From the NCBI RefSeq assembly GCF_019578655.1, contig NC_063261.1, positions 12,824,216 through 12,888,215 on the forward strand: 64,000 bases of DNA, written 5' to 3'. The position numbers and the translations under genes are program-made. The stretch comes from Ricinus communis (taxonomy: Eukaryota > Streptophyta > Magnoliopsida > Malpighiales > Euphorbiaceae). The number at the start of each line of letters is the position of its first letter. The first letter of the stretch is position 1. The notes under the pieces were generated by a model. The model saw nothing but the letters and a program-made list of their open reading frames with translations. It ran no database searches and was not told the DNA's origin. Shown one piece after another: positions 23,281-36,123 of this stretch.

Positions 23281-23831
23281 ACTAGTTTGGTTCTAGGAAT
23301 GGATTCTGAACTCATCTGTGTAATGTTCTACAAGTTCAATTCAAGAACTATTTCTATTCCATGTTTACTTTTGTTTAGAATTTCAGTTATTGGTTACCCA
23401 AAATAAATTTTGGAATGTTTTGACAGATATCCAACCTGATATAAAATCCATTTTTAGAGTTTGTTTTGCTGAAAGGATGTTTATAGTTGAACATGTAACT
23501 AAACAAAAGGAGAAAGGACTGATCTTTATTTACACTAGGAAAAGGAAACAATAATAAATATAGTGACTCATTACTTCAATTTCTTCTGTTTTTATTTTAT
23601 AAGTATTCAATACATAAACGATTCATTATTTTAAGTATTTTCCAAGAAGAAAAAGTACACTCTTCAGATATGTTTTGTCTTAATTTGGGTATTTGTCAAA
23701 CGTTTCCATCTTGTTGCCTCTGTATCAGTAATGACTAGAGAAGGTATTTGTGTCTCTTGGTACTCTTTCAATATTTAAACATTAATTTAAGATATTGAAG
23801 CTTATTAGTTTCTTGTCTCCTGGAATATACA
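23281..23831. other. Spacer, nothing recognised
   Basis: This is AT-rich DNA without open frames. I see no promoter or repeat structure. Confidence 0.5.
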
Positions 23832-24055
23832 GATTCATGTTTCCAAATGGGTTCTGTGTTTACAACTGGTATCGAGTGCCTATGTACTGGGAAAATTCTG
23901 GGATACTATGGTTCCTCCAGGTTAGGTAGCTGGTGCAGTTGGTTTTATTCTAGCTACTGCAATGTCATTGTATCTATATTCTCTTGTTGCCATACTCCAT
24001 GAATATGGGAGGAAGAGAGATAATAGATACAAAGATATTGCAGGATATCTTTACA
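23832..24055 (+). pseudogene. Proline transporter (ProT, AAAP family) exon fragment
   Basis: Conceptual translation gives DSCFQMGSVFTTGI. After a two-base loss at about 23874 it continues SAYVLGKFWDTMVPPG, then an in-frame TAG, then VAGAVGFILATAMSLYLYSL, then a segment with ILHEYGRKRDNRYKDIAGYLY. This follows the N-terminal part of plant proline transporters of the amino acid/auxin permease family: first membrane helices, then the conserved HE-GGKRH-RYRDLAG-like loop. The frameshift, the stop codon and the lack of any later exon make this a gene fragment, probably moved here by duplication. The call rests on recalled family features. Confidence 0.72.
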
Positions 24056-24168
24056 ATACGAGCTAAAAGAATTTAAAATGTATATTTAACTGATTTCTTT
24101 CGTTTCTTTGTGTTTATACCATATTTTTTCAACTCAATAAAAAAATAAATTGAACTTAGAATAATGAT

Positions 24169-24572
24169 GGAGTATATTCCAAAATTAAGCTCGACCCATA
24201 GAAATAATTAATTAAAATAATTATTTTAATTATGTGAATAGTAATTATTTTTAATACAAAATAGGAGAAAAGGAGATTCAAATAGAATGTTATTTAAAAA
24301 CTTTCTCCATGGCGATTACTTTTGAAATTTTGGTTCGTGGTATAAATGTTGACAAAAGAAGAAAAAAGACGGAGTATATTCCAAAATTAAGCTCGACCCA
24401 TAGAAATAATTAATTAAAATAATTATTTTAATTATGTGAATAGTAATTATTTTTAATACAAAATGGGAGGAAGGAAGATTCAAATAGAAAGTTATTTGAA
24501 AACTCTCTCTATGACAATTACTCTTGAAATTTTGGTTCGTTGTATAAATGTTGACAAAAGAAGAAAAAAGAC
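24169..24572. repeat. 202 bp tandem duplication
   Basis: Units 24169-24370 and 24371-24572 both start GGAGTATATTCCAAAATTAA and end GAAGAAAAAAGAC. They have the same length and differ at only about a dozen positions. Each contains a near-palindrome, AATTAATTAAAATAATTATT. The opposite-strand ORFs seen here are by-products of the repeat. Confidence 0.92.
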
Positions 24573-25169
24573 CGGCCATTCTTCAAGTCGAACAAGTGGT
24601 TTATCATTTGCAGATATACTTGTGGAAGTTACAGAGGTGTAGGAAATACAACAATCACATACAAAAAAATCAAACAAACTCAAGAACAACAAACTCTTTG
24701 TATTTTTGTATGCATTCAAGCTTTCTTTGTAACTTTGAAACTCTCAAGTAATTTTATTCCAGCAGTTTTATTTACATTTACAGTAATTTGTGTCCATTAA
24801 GTAGAACATCAAACAAATTGTGGCTAAAGACATTTAAAATCCACATTCGTTCTTGGATAGAGGTTAGAAGCACAATCAATCATACAGTCCATGTACACAC
24901 ACATGGTACACCCGCAAATCCAATTTGGAGCCAACACATTAATTTTTTTTGTTCTATGAATGACTACCGCCGGTTAGCTACACTATTAAGCAATTTTATA
25001 AAATCAACTATTTATATCGGCCTAATTTTTTAATCGATTCAATTATTTAATTCAGTTTTTTCAATATTTATTATCACTCATATAAAATTATATGTATTAT
25101 TATTATCAATATAGTATTTTTTTTTTAAACTAGTTATATAATATACTAATTTATATAGTCTAAAGGATT
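24573..25169. other. Spacer before copia-2
   Basis: Short frames occur (24548-24751, 24788-25033), but neither has a recognisable domain. The sequence becomes very AT-rich from 25050 onward. I see nothing else. Confidence 0.45.
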
Positions 25170-25372
25170 TGTGAATGTGAAATTATATTCAAAAGAAGAA
25201 AAATAATACTTGATACAAAAGCAAAGGAACTCCAGCTAGTTACTTACATCTACAAGTACAACAACTGCTGAAAGAGAAAATAAAGACTTGATGACTCAAT
25301 AAGTTAGTTACAAGCTAACAACCAATGAAAAGGAAGAATAAATATATGTGCAGTTGGACGTGTTATAAAGCA
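25170..25372 (-). repeat. 3' LTR of copia-2
   Basis: This is the left (element 3') copy of the pair. It matches 29552-29755 over its whole length with many substitutions. The polypurine-like tract lies just to its right on this map, as expected for an element pointing left. Confidence 0.85.
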
Positions 25373-25389
25373 TTAATCCTATTAGCCCC

Positions 25390-26450
25390 CTTCAAGCTGG
25401 AGCATGAATGTTAAGCATGCCCAGCTTGGATAGTGAAGAAAGAAACACTAGAATGGCCAAAGGTTTGGTAAGAAAATCTGCCAATTGATTATTAGAAGTC
25501 ACAAGGAGGAGGCATATGACGGTTCCTTGAACTTTCTCACGAACAATACGACAACCAAGCTCTATATGTTTGGTACGCTCATGAAAAACTGAGATTTCAA
25601 CAATTTGGACAGCATAACGATTGTCACAGTATAACAGGGCAAGATAAGAGTGAAGAATGCCAAGGTCTCAAAGCAAATATGACAACCATTGGACTTCACA
25701 AGTAACAGAGGCTAGAGCCCTGTACTCAGCTTTAGAAGAGGACCTTGACATTTTCTATTATTTCTTGGATTTCTAGGAGATGAGGGCATTAGCAAAGGGG
25801 GTGCCAAAACCTGTGATGTATGAGTAGCAGTGAGATGCTTCTTAGTTGGATGCTTAAGGAACTGAGACAATTAATGCACATAAAAGCTTAAGTCAGATCT
25901 TGTTATAGTTAGATACGAGAGACGCCCTACCAATCTCCTGTAGGAGGAGCTTTCTAGAAGAAAAGAACCAGAAGCAGTTAACTTAGTACCATGCACCATT
26001 CGGGCGGAGGCAAGCTTGCTACCTAGAGAACTAGTATCGGTAAGAATGTCAAGGGCATATTTACATTGGCACAAGCTGATACCCTTACTCATTCGAGCCA
26101 CTTCTAATCCAAGAATGTATTTCAAAACATCAAACTCCTTTATCTTGAAATGATTATGGAGGTGAGACTTGACAAGTTGGATCTCAAACATGTTGTTACT
26201 AGCCAAAATCACATTATCAACGTAAATAAGAAAGGCTATAAAGGAATCACCAGCACGTTTAACAAACAATGAAGGGTTAGCAATAGTATGAGAAAAACCA
26301 ACCTAAAGCAAGGCCTGAGTAAGTTTCAACTTTAGCTTATTGACCCATTTAGAACTTATCAGTTGTTTGCCATTAGATAAAGAAACAATGTCCCAAGTAC
26401 GGTTTTGCTGTAAAGCTGCAATCTCAGAGTTCATTGCTTGTTTCCAACTA
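25390..26450 (-). pseudogene. copia-2 reverse transcriptase/RNase H remnant
   Basis: The best preserved frame (26269-25871, minus) contains AFLIYVDNVILASN, where the catalytic YVDD has become YVDN. It also has IKEFDVLKYILGLEVAR, LCQCKYALDIL and YRRLVGRLSYLTITRSDLSF, all typical of copia reverse transcriptases. RNase H follows to the left as broken pieces, with SS-AE-EYRA-like words visible around 25720. Upstream RT pieces extend to about 26450. Stops and indels make it non-functional, and the loss of an active-site Asp fits long inactivity. Confidence 0.88.
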
Positions 26451-26949
26451 TCAGGTTTAATGGCATCATTGTAACTTAGGTTCTGAATAGGTGGTAAAGT
26501 TGAAGGAAAAGGTTTGATAGGAAGGTAAAACGTGAGAATAATAAAGAAAAACAGAAATATAATGAGGTCTGGTTCGAGTTTGGTGAGATAATTGGTATTG
26601 GTAGTCTTCTAAATACGAAGTGGTAGTTGTAATTCTAGTTTACTTTCAAAGTGGTGGCTAAGATGCAGGAAAAGAAGTTGAACTTAGATTTGAAGATGGA
26701 GCATTAATATCATCTGATGGAGTTGAAGTAGATGAAAAATGAGAGAAGACTATCATTAGAACGAGGATCAGAAAAATGAGAAGAATCACAAAAAAACAGC
26801 AGGAAAAGAAGTGGAAAGGTAATTGGCAAAAGGAAACACATATTTAGAAAAAACATTTCGAGAAATAGAAATCTGATGAAAAGTAAAATCATACACAGGA
26901 TAACCTTTAATACCAAGGGAGAAAGCAATGAAAATACACTTTTCTGCTC

Positions 26950-28137
26950 TTAGATCAAAATTGGTCTAAGAATGATCAAGAGTAAAAATAAAACATAAGC
27001 AACCAACCTTAAATGATCAAGAACATGAGGCTTATGAAATAATAGCTCAAAGGGTGTTTTATTGCTAATAATAGGAGAATGAGTACTGTTTATGAGATAA
27101 ACAACATGAGTAATGCAATCAGACCAAAATTTAATAGGTAAGTGAGCTTGACTTCTCAAAGCTCGAGCAACATTTAGTATATATTGCTCCTCTTGCTCAA
27201 CAATACCATGTTGCTGAGGCCTGTAAATACAAGATCTTTGATGCATAATTCCCTTAGAAAAGAAGAAAGAAGTCATATTAAACTCAACAAAATTAATTGT
27301 TCTAATGGCTTTGATGTTAATGGAAAACTAAGTTTGGACAAAACATAAAAAATTTCAATTAAAGAACGTGTTTCAGATTTGGACTTTATGAGAAAAACCC
27401 ATGTATACCTACTATGATCATCAAATATGGTAAGAAAATAATGATGACTATAGAAAGAAGGAGAAGAAAAGGGACCTCAAACATCCATTTGAACCCGATC
27501 AAAACAAGCATTAAAGTCTGAAGAACTCAAAGGAAAAGAAAATTTTCTTTGCTTTGCAATTTAACAAATGTCATAATGATCAACATGCTGAGTAAGTTCA
27601 CTAGGATTTATATTTGTTAACATCTTTATTTTGTTAATAGAAGCATGGCCAAGCTTTTAGTGCTAAAGATTACTAGGTTTATTAGCACTAGTAATATAAT
27701 TAACAGAAAAGAAATTTGTACAAGAAGGAAGCAAATGATATAACCCGCTCCTCTCTTCAGCTAATCTAATCATCTTCCATCACTTGATGTCCTGAATAAA
27801 TTGAAAAATTAAACAACAAGAAAGAGTAGTAATCAGTCTGCTAACAAAAACAAGGTTAAAGGAAAAATATTCGGTACATAAAAGAACATTTTATAGAATC
27901 AAGGTAGAAGTAAGTTGAGTGGTGCCTATATGAGTTTCCTTGACTTTATATGCCATTTGGCAATCCAATTAATATATGATCAATAAGAGAAGAAAATTGA
28001 AAATTGGCTAATGAACATGTAATATAGTCTGTAGCACCTGTATCCAGAATCCATGTGTTAAACAAATCTTGAGATTGAACAAAACTAAAGCATGTGATGA
28101 TACCTGATTCAGTAGTAGGAGTAAAATGAGAAGTCAA
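26950..28137 (-). pseudogene. copia-2 protease/integrase remnant
   Basis: The protease site appears as TWILDTGATDYITC (near 28050), with the catalytic D-T/S-G-A intact. Integrase pieces are read at 27276-26950: YRPQQHGIVEQEEQYILNVA and FWSDCITHVVYLIN, where the usual ERKHRH-type segment holding the third acidic residue is altered. Many stop codons and frameshifts separate these blocks. Confidence 0.85.
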
Positions 28138-28639
28138 AACATTGACTTGATGACCTGAGTTGTTAACAACAGGATTTGATACTTGTTGGATTAAGGAAAG
28201 AAGCTTTATATACTGATCTTGAGTGAAAGTAGGTGAATGTTGAGAAACTGAATTACTTGAGTGCTGAGACTCAGATCCAGTAGAGAAGGCATGATTAAAA
28301 TTTTTCGTAATTAAGCAGGTGCAAATCTAACATCAAAATTTGATAATAACTATCAACTTAATTTGCAGATCCAACCACTCCTGTTCCTCTTCCCTTATAA
28401 CTAGTAAAACTAGGGGATATCTATGCTTTTTATAATAACTTTGAACACTGTGCCCTAAGTAATACAATATGTACATTAAGGTAGTTTAGCAGCATTGTTG
28501 CTGCTAAAGCCAAAACGTTTATGAGCATTAAAACTAGGAGTTCTACTATTATATGCAGCATTAACCTCTCCAGTTTCAAAAATCTTATTACTGTAAAAGG
28601 CAGTTGGATCAGCAGTTATAATTAGATTAAGAGATATAC

Positions 28640-29176
28640 TTAACATTCATGCTGTACAACCAAGGAAAATACCTTATTAACGGAAGGTAATGGTTCCATT
28701 ATAAGGATTAGCGACTTCACATTTGAAAAGGTTTCATTAAGACTTTTCAGAATTCGAATAACACAACCACTTTGCACGTAGTTCTTTACTGTGGAAAAAG
28801 CTAGACAGTCACAGGAAGGTTCACAAGAACAACTTGGCATTAGCCTCAAACTCATAAATTCATCCCATAGTATCTTGAGTTGAGTGAAATACTCAATAAC
28901 TATTAAAGATCCTTGCTTAAAAGAATAAGTCTCCTCTAGTAAGTCTGTTATACACATAGAATCTCCTTATGAGATACGATCTCTAAGATCTGTCCAAACA
29001 TCTAAATCAAAATCTAATGAAATAGCACTTTGTGCAATGGACGTTGACAAAGACTTAATCAACCATGACAACACCATAGTATTACATCTTTCACAAGCTG
29101 GAAACAAAGTATTTTCTTTGTCAAGCATCTTAATCGATCCATCCACAAACTTTAACTTATTTTTAGACAATAACAA
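28640..29176 (-). pseudogene. copia-2 gag remnant
   Basis: Minus-strand frames 29176-28967 and 28957-28640 are adjoining pieces of a UBN2-type gag, with NTMVLSWLIKSLS, VWTDLRDRIS, YFTQLKILWDEF and VIRILKSLNETFSNV words. They are interrupted by a frameshift and stops near 28960. A zinc-knuckle relic may follow but is not clear. Confidence 0.8.
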
Positions 29177-29551
29177 GCTTCATTCCTCTTGACTAGGAGT
29201 AATAATTCGATCTAGTGAGTAAAGAGGACACAAGAACCAGAAAAGGATTCTCATTAGGATGTAGATAATAAGGACTCAAAGGTAAATCTTATGCTCTAAC
29301 TTGATTAGCCATTCAAGTAAAAAGGAAGAAAAAACTTTGTTCGGACAGCAAGAAAATAACCAAGAAAATTTCTAGATCTAGAAACAACCAACCAACAATT
29401 TGCAAAACAAAGATATGTAACAATATCAGAAAGTTACAAGGATTCAAGAAAACTAATTTGTTTGGCTAAAAGATGAAATTCGAGAGAGGGTATTAACTAT
29501 TTATTTCTTCAGAAAAATAGAAAAGAATTAAGCTATGATAATATAAAGAAT

Positions 29552-29755
29552 TGTGAATGTGAAATTATATTCATAACAAGAAAAAATAATATTTGATACA
29601 AAAGTAAAGGAACTCCAACTAGTTACTTATATCTACGAGTACAACAACTAATGAAAGAGAAAGTAAAGACTTGCTGACCCAACAACCTAATTACAAGCTA
29701 ACAACTAAAGAAAAGGAAGAATAAATATATGTACAGTCGCACGTGCTATAAAGTA
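29552..29755 (-). repeat. 5' LTR of copia-2
   Basis: This is the right (element 5') copy, starting TGTGAATGTGAAATTATATT on the plus strand. It matches 25170-25372 throughout, with more than 20 differences by eye. Confidence 0.85.
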
Positions 29756-32019
29756 TCAATTTTATTATAGTTGGAAAATAGAAATATTTGTTTAATCATA
29801 ACATTTCCTATATGTAGTGTATAAAACGTGTGTGAATATAAGTATTTTGTTTGGTTAACCATCGGTTTTAAAATTAAACCGTATTCATAGGTTTAATTAA
29901 CCACTTTTTGTATTCAATTTGATAATTTGATTCCTTTTTCTTTATTTACTCCTAGTTTTATCATTTTTCTATCTCTAATTAACAAATTTTGTATTAGTTT
30001 TTACTAAAAATAAATAAATAAACATTAGTTAGAAAGAGAATGAGGTTGCTCTCCTTCTTTGAGATTTGGTTTAATATATAAATTATTTTCTATTAATTTT
30101 TTTATTATATTAAAATAATAAAATATCAAGATAATTAATAAAAATGATTATAATTTAATTTTTAATTTACTATTAAATATTAAATTTATTCAAAATCAAT
30201 TTTTTATTAAAGTACAAATTAGTTCTAGAGTCTAACAAAATAATAATTAATATCTTTTAATTTACTTTGATTTTTTAATTTTGTACAATTTAATACGATA
30301 AAATTTTAAATTTTTTAAAACACTTAATTTTCTTTTACTTACAATTTAATATAAATAAAGTCTCACTTTTTGTATAATTTGATTTCAGTGTCCGATAAAG
30401 AATTTAACTAAACACATTTATTTCATATAATAATTTAAATTTATAGTATTAAAGAATAATGCTCGAAAAAATTGGTAGTTTTAATTACACAAGTTGAACA
30501 TTACCCATCCGATTAACATGGAAGGAGTAGTAGTTAATTTTATTAAAATTCAAAGGGATTTAATATAACGAAAATGAGTGCAGGAACTGACCTATGTATT
30601 AGACCAAATTTCATGAAGTAAATAGTATTTAACTCATAATATTTACATAAAAGAGAGAAAATATTTTGTTTAAACAATAAAAATTATAAAAATAAATACT
30701 ATACATGTCATAAATATAAATAATAATAATTAATATTATAGTCAAGATTATCATCCTCAATAATGATTGATTTTATTTGTTTTAAGATAATTGCTATTGA
30801 CCTGCTATATACATAAGAATTTAAATATTTACTAGATTTGCATGCACGCCAAATTATAACTTTAAAAAGTTTAAATACTTGATTGTTAAATTTTTATTAG
30901 TTCATATCAGTTTTGTAATTATTCAGCTTCTTTTATAGAGGTGATCGATTTCATATACTTAAATGTTAATATTTTTTTAATTTTATTTATTAAATATAAC
31001 TTATAAAAATTTAAACACTTAATTTTTAAATCTTAATAAGTTTACATACTTTTTTTTAATTATTCCATTATTAAACAACAAAATAAGATCATGTTAAATA
31101 ATAAAATAATTTATAAAATAAATATTGCTCTTTAGTCCACATTTTATAATTAATAAGTAAAAGGTGAAATCAATTCTTGTGGATTTATACTATTTTGAAC
31201 AAACAAAATGTGATTTAATATATTAGATTTTTGTCCCTAGAATTTACAAGTTTATACAAATTTTAAGCACAAAAACTATGATTGTAAATATATTATCTTA
31301 TTTTATTTATTGAGCTGAATGAGATTAAAGGGAAAATAGATTATATTTTATGAGAAATTCTTATCTAGACTTACTGTATACACCACAATTAATAAGAGAA
31401 TAATACATATATATGATTATTTTACGCTTTGGTATTATATGAATGACACATACTCATCATTTAAAACTAATAAATATGCTAATTATCTATCGATTTAGTA
31501 TATAGGTGGAGACATCCACCAATTCTAGGAAAGAATTTTCCATATTTTATTACTGAATCCAATATCAGACTTAAATCTCAAAATAAGAAATAATTCTGCA
31601 GTATTTAAGTTGACAAATCTTTATTTTCAACGAGTTTTTATTTATTTATAAATATACATTTTATCACACTTTAATAATTATTAAAATGATTAAATTATAA
31701 AAAAATAAATATAGTAAAAAATTATATATTTTTCTATATTAATCATCTATAATTTATGGTAAAATAGACTTATAATGAAAATTAAATTTTGATATTTGAT
31801 GAAGACAATAGGATAAAATTTTGAAAGAAATCTTAAGACTCGAATAAGATGTTAGGAATTGAAATGACATAAAACACTATAATGACATCATAATATTCAC
31901 ATTGAATACATGTTCTTAATCTACTAAAGGTTATAACAGATTTGTTGGTTGGCTCGTCTCTTAGGGAGAAGGAATATTTTTCTCTCTTAGTAACCTCTTT
32001 ATGGTTTGAGATAAACATC
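29756..32019. other. AT-rich intergenic DNA
   Basis: This stretch is strongly AT-rich without any convincing open frame, RNA gene or delimited repeat. Phrases such as AAATTTAAACACTTAATTTTTAAAT recur between 30850 and 31050, which hints at a decayed duplication. Confidence 0.5.
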
Positions 32020-32099
32020 CTAATCTCTTTTTTCTTTAACACAAGGCAATAGGATGTATTAATAAGAGGAAAAACACTAATAAAAAGCAAGTCAAGAAC

Positions 32100-35000
32100 T
32101 AAGAACCCTCTTAGTAGCATTATAAGCTGCAAAGTTAAGATCTCCCCTAACAAAATAAAAGGAAGCTTTATCAAAAGAAACTACTAATTTAGAAATATCA
32201 GAGAACCCAACTGCAGAGTCAGCCGGAGGAGTAGAAACTCCATTAACAACCTGAATAACCGCCAGGGCATCCCCTTCAAAGAGGACTCGACGCTAACCCT
32301 TACTAATGGCCCACAGGACAGCTTGCCGAAGAGCCAAACATTCCATAATAAAAAGGAAAGAGGAAGCACAGAGTCTATTCGAATAGAAGTCAATCACCTC
32401 ATTATTAGCATTAGTAGCAATGAGGCCAAAGCTGCCACTATTATTGTTTTTATCTAGAGCTGCATGAAAATTAACTTTGATCTCATCATCTCTAAGAATA
32501 TAGGCATGAAATTTAAAGACCATTGAACTATCTTCAAAAGGAGGCACCTCATTTACAGAGGAGAATTCAGTAAAATCTTTTAAGGCTTTTTCTACTACTT
32601 TATTGCTCCACTGAAGGTTAAGAAAAAAAAAGGTTATTCATGCCTTTCCATAGACTCTAAAGGATGAAAACAACAAGCATAGTACTTCTGCTTGAGCTAT
32701 CAAGAATAGATAGATCTTTAATAATCTGAGACTAATAGTCAGTAGAGGTAGTGAAGTTACCACCATTAAAACTACCGAAGTTAAAATCCAACAGCGAAAG
32801 CCTTCAAATAGAATTAGCAAAAGGACAATCCAGAAAGAGATTTTTGGCAGATTCCTTGGCTTCACAACTAATGCACTCAGAGGGATGGTTCAATCTGGGT
32901 TTGGGTAAGGATCCTACCAGTAAATCCTTGGCAACCAGCTTCCAAAGAAATACTTTTAATTTATTAGGGAGCTTTAATTTCCATAGATGCTTCCAAATAG
33001 GAGAAGGAACTAAGAAATGGTCAGTAGTCCTACCAGAGTAGCGGAAAAAGGACCACTAAACAAAATACCCCAAGTTAACTGAATAAGGACTAGATTTTTT
33101 GAAGATCTAAATATGTTCATTAAAGCACCCAGTAGTAAAGAGCGGAGTACTTAGATTACTATCCGCTTAGAGTCTTATAAAAGCATTTCTAACTTTCACC
33201 ACATTCCCACATTTCAGAGCATGGTTAATAAAATTCGAAACAAGGAAATCATTACCATTCCAGTCATGATTCCAAATAGCTTTATAAGGATATTCCAAAG
33301 GGATCCATGGGTCCTCCCTAACTCGAATAGAACTCTCATTTCTCATCTATCATCATACCCCCCTTCTCACAATAACCATAGTTGACATGAGACTTTTGCA
33401 AGCCCATGAGGCATTATTTTTAACGGGCACTGAAAGAACATTTGTAGTAGGAAAATGTTTACCTTTAAACTTTTGCTAAAAGAGACTGAGGATTAGCCAT
33501 AATTCTCCAAACCTGTTTTGCTAAAAATGCCATATTAAACCCATGAAGGTCCTTAAAGCCCATACCCCCATGCAGCTTACTCACACATAATTTATCCTAG
33601 GAGGTCCAATGCATTCTTCTCTCATCACCTTTCTGGCCCTACTAAAAATTAGAGACAATGCTATTGATTTCATTATATAAAGACAGGGGAAGCTTGAAGC
33701 AGCTTATAGTATAAATCGGGATTGCACTGGCTACAACATTAATTAATACTTCTCTACCTCTCAAGGATAACAAGTTTTCCTTCCACCTAATGACTTTTAT
33801 GGCTACCTTTAGTTTAAGTTCTTGAAAAGTCTGTTAATTGGATTTGTTTATAGTTGTCGGTAGTCCCGAGTACTTATCCTGAGCTCCAATATGAGGAACC
33901 TTCATCATATTAGCAAGTCTCCTCTTAGTATCCATCGAAGTATTAGAGTTAAAAAAATAATTAATTTATCAAAGTTTATACACTTTTCTCTGACCGTCCC
34001 ATATTTATCTAGGATTACAAGAAGGTTATGAACAGCCGAGGAAGACGTAGGTCAAAAGATGAGAGAATCATCCACAAATAATAAGTGATTAATAGTTGGA
34101 AAAAATCTAAAAACCCTTATACATGGGATCTTACCCGATAGTTGAGCTTGGTTACATAAGTGACCAAGGCCTTCAACACATATCACAAATAAAAAGAGAG
34201 ATAAAGGATCACTTTAATGCAATCCTCTAGATGGAGAGAAATAGCCATGAATCGAGCTATTTATATTAACATAAAAGGAAACTAACATCACACACTCCAT
34301 AACCTAGCTAATCCATTGCTGGTCAAATCCCATGAGCTTTAATATATGCTCCAGGTATCCCCACTGTAATCAGTCATAAGCCTTAGCGCCAGTTCCTTCC
34401 TACCACTGCAAGGATAGGACTTGAGATAATGCAAGATCTCATGACTGATCAAGATGTTATCAACAATGGACCTATCTTTAACAAAGACATTCTAAGACTC
34501 ATTAATCAGATAAGGCATAAAAGGTTGGATTGTTTTCATCAAGATACGAGATATAATTTTATAAAAAATAGTACAAAGGCTAATAGACCTAAGCTTCCTC
34601 ATATTCATAGGACATGTAACCTTCGAAATTAAGGAGATGATCGTATGGTTTTCACTCCTCAACAACTTCCCTTTATTAAAAAATCCAAAATTGCCTTACA
34701 AGCGTCTCTTTGCAAGACATCCCAATGTTTTTGAAAAAAAATCCAACCGTAAAATCATCCCAACCAAGAGCCTTATCGAGAGCTAATGAGAAAACAACCT
34801 GACTAATTGCTTCATTACTAATCGTCATGGTTAGTGCTTGGTTCATCTCTTCAGTCACTCTAAGGATAAAGCCATTAGTTACTTCATTGAAGTTTGTAGG
34901 AGGCAAGGTCGTAAACAAATTCTTAAAGTACAAGATAGCAACCTCAGAAATATCCTTTTGGGCTATAAACCAATTACCCCCCTCGTCCTCCAAACTTCAT

Positions 35001-36086
35001 GTTCTATTCCTTATTCTTTGCATGGTTTTAGCATCAAAACATGTCAGTTTATTCTCCCCAATTTAAGCCAGTCATGTTTTGCCTTTGTGCCTAAAAACAT
35101 TTTTCTTTAATAAGATCCTCTTGAAGCCTCAGCTCCAACTCCCTAATCTTTTAACAATCTTTGCCCTTGGAAACCTCCTTGACAGTCACAAGTTCTTTTT
35201 TAATACATTCATATTTACTTTACTGTTGATTCTTATTTTTTTATCAGCTAATGAGATCATGATGATAAGCCTTTAACTTGGAGAACACCTGAAAGGCTGA
35301 AGATCCTCTACAACTTTGCCTCTAAACGTTACTAGCTATCCGATTAACCTCCACCATACTATTCCACCGCTATCATATATGAACAGCTACTTGAAAAAAT
35401 TCCTTCCCCGTATATGTCTAAGAGGATAAGTCTGTGGTCAAAGCCAACATTTGCACAAGGGGACTTTAAGTTCTAGTCATAACATACATAAACTCTATCA
35501 ACGCGTTTATAAAATGTTATTACTCCAAGAGCGCTTGTTATTCCATGTAAAGCTATGGCCAATAGCACCAATATCAACAAGACCTAAGCTAATAACCAAA
35601 TCCATAAACAGTATGTGATGAGACGAATTGAAAGGTCTGGCCCCCATTTTATCTTTGTAAGCCAAAATAGAATTGAAGTCCCCAATCACTGCATAAGGTT
35701 TGAGCTGGTTATAGTACTCTCATAGGTAAATGAATTGTTGAGTTCTAATGCACTTCCACACTGTACATATAACACGTAATAAGACTCCAATTTCCATTAA
35801 TAGGATCATATACATTATAATGAAAGAAAAATTTAGAAGATAAAATAAAAGAAATTTTAGTAGAGTTCTTCTAAGCAAGTGTTAGACCTCCAGCTCTATT
35901 AATAGGGTCAACAATAGCCATCTTATTAGAATTGCACTTTCTAATAGTTCTTTCAACCTTTGCTCTAGCACTTTTGGTTTCCATAACAAAGAGATCCTCC
36001 GGGGAATGAGAACAACAAGTCTCTTTAAGCGTAAGAAATTTCAGAGGTTTCCCTAAACTCTGGATATTCCAGCTCAATATCTTCAT
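32100..36086 (-). pseudogene. LINE ORF2: endonuclease-RT-zf-RVT-RNase H remnant
   Basis: The endonuclease starts at 36086 with MKILSWNIQSLG and keeps FVMETK, IGDFNSIL (35689 leftward) and HSFTWNN, which hold key acidic and Asn residues. Reverse transcriptase appears as WDDFTVGFFFKN (about 34760) and LLFVDDSLIF (FVDD at about 34068-34079, followed by a stop). A zf-RVT segment lies around 32830-33010 (WKLKLPNKLKVFLWKL...CISCEAKESAKNLFLDC...IWR). A final RNase H-like domain spans 32547-32100 (VNFHAALDK, RRVLFEGDALAVIQVVNG) with an in-frame TAG after AISKG. Family members nick target DNA and copy their own RNA into it. This copy is broken in many places. Confidence 0.87.
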
Positions 36087-36123
36087 TTATCAAGGTGGGG
36101 CCACTTCTGGCTAGCCACCTCCA

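Larger units (their letters stand above)
25170..29755 (-). mobile_element. Old, decayed Ty1-copia element (copia-2)
   Basis: Two LTR-like repeats of about 203 bp flank 4.2 kb of minus-strand copia coding remnants in the order gag, protease, integrase, RT, RNase H. On the plus strand the repeats start TGTGAATGTGAAATTATATT and end ...ATAAAG(C/T)A, that is TG...CA. A G-rich stretch next to the 3' LTR (reverse complement of TTAGCCCCC, near 25382) fits a polypurine tract. A TATCATAGCTT-like segment inside the 5' LTR looks like a degraded methionine-tRNA primer site. By eye the LTRs differ at more than 20 of ~203 positions, so this insertion is clearly older than copia-1. No clean target duplication remains. 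Confidence 0.88.
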
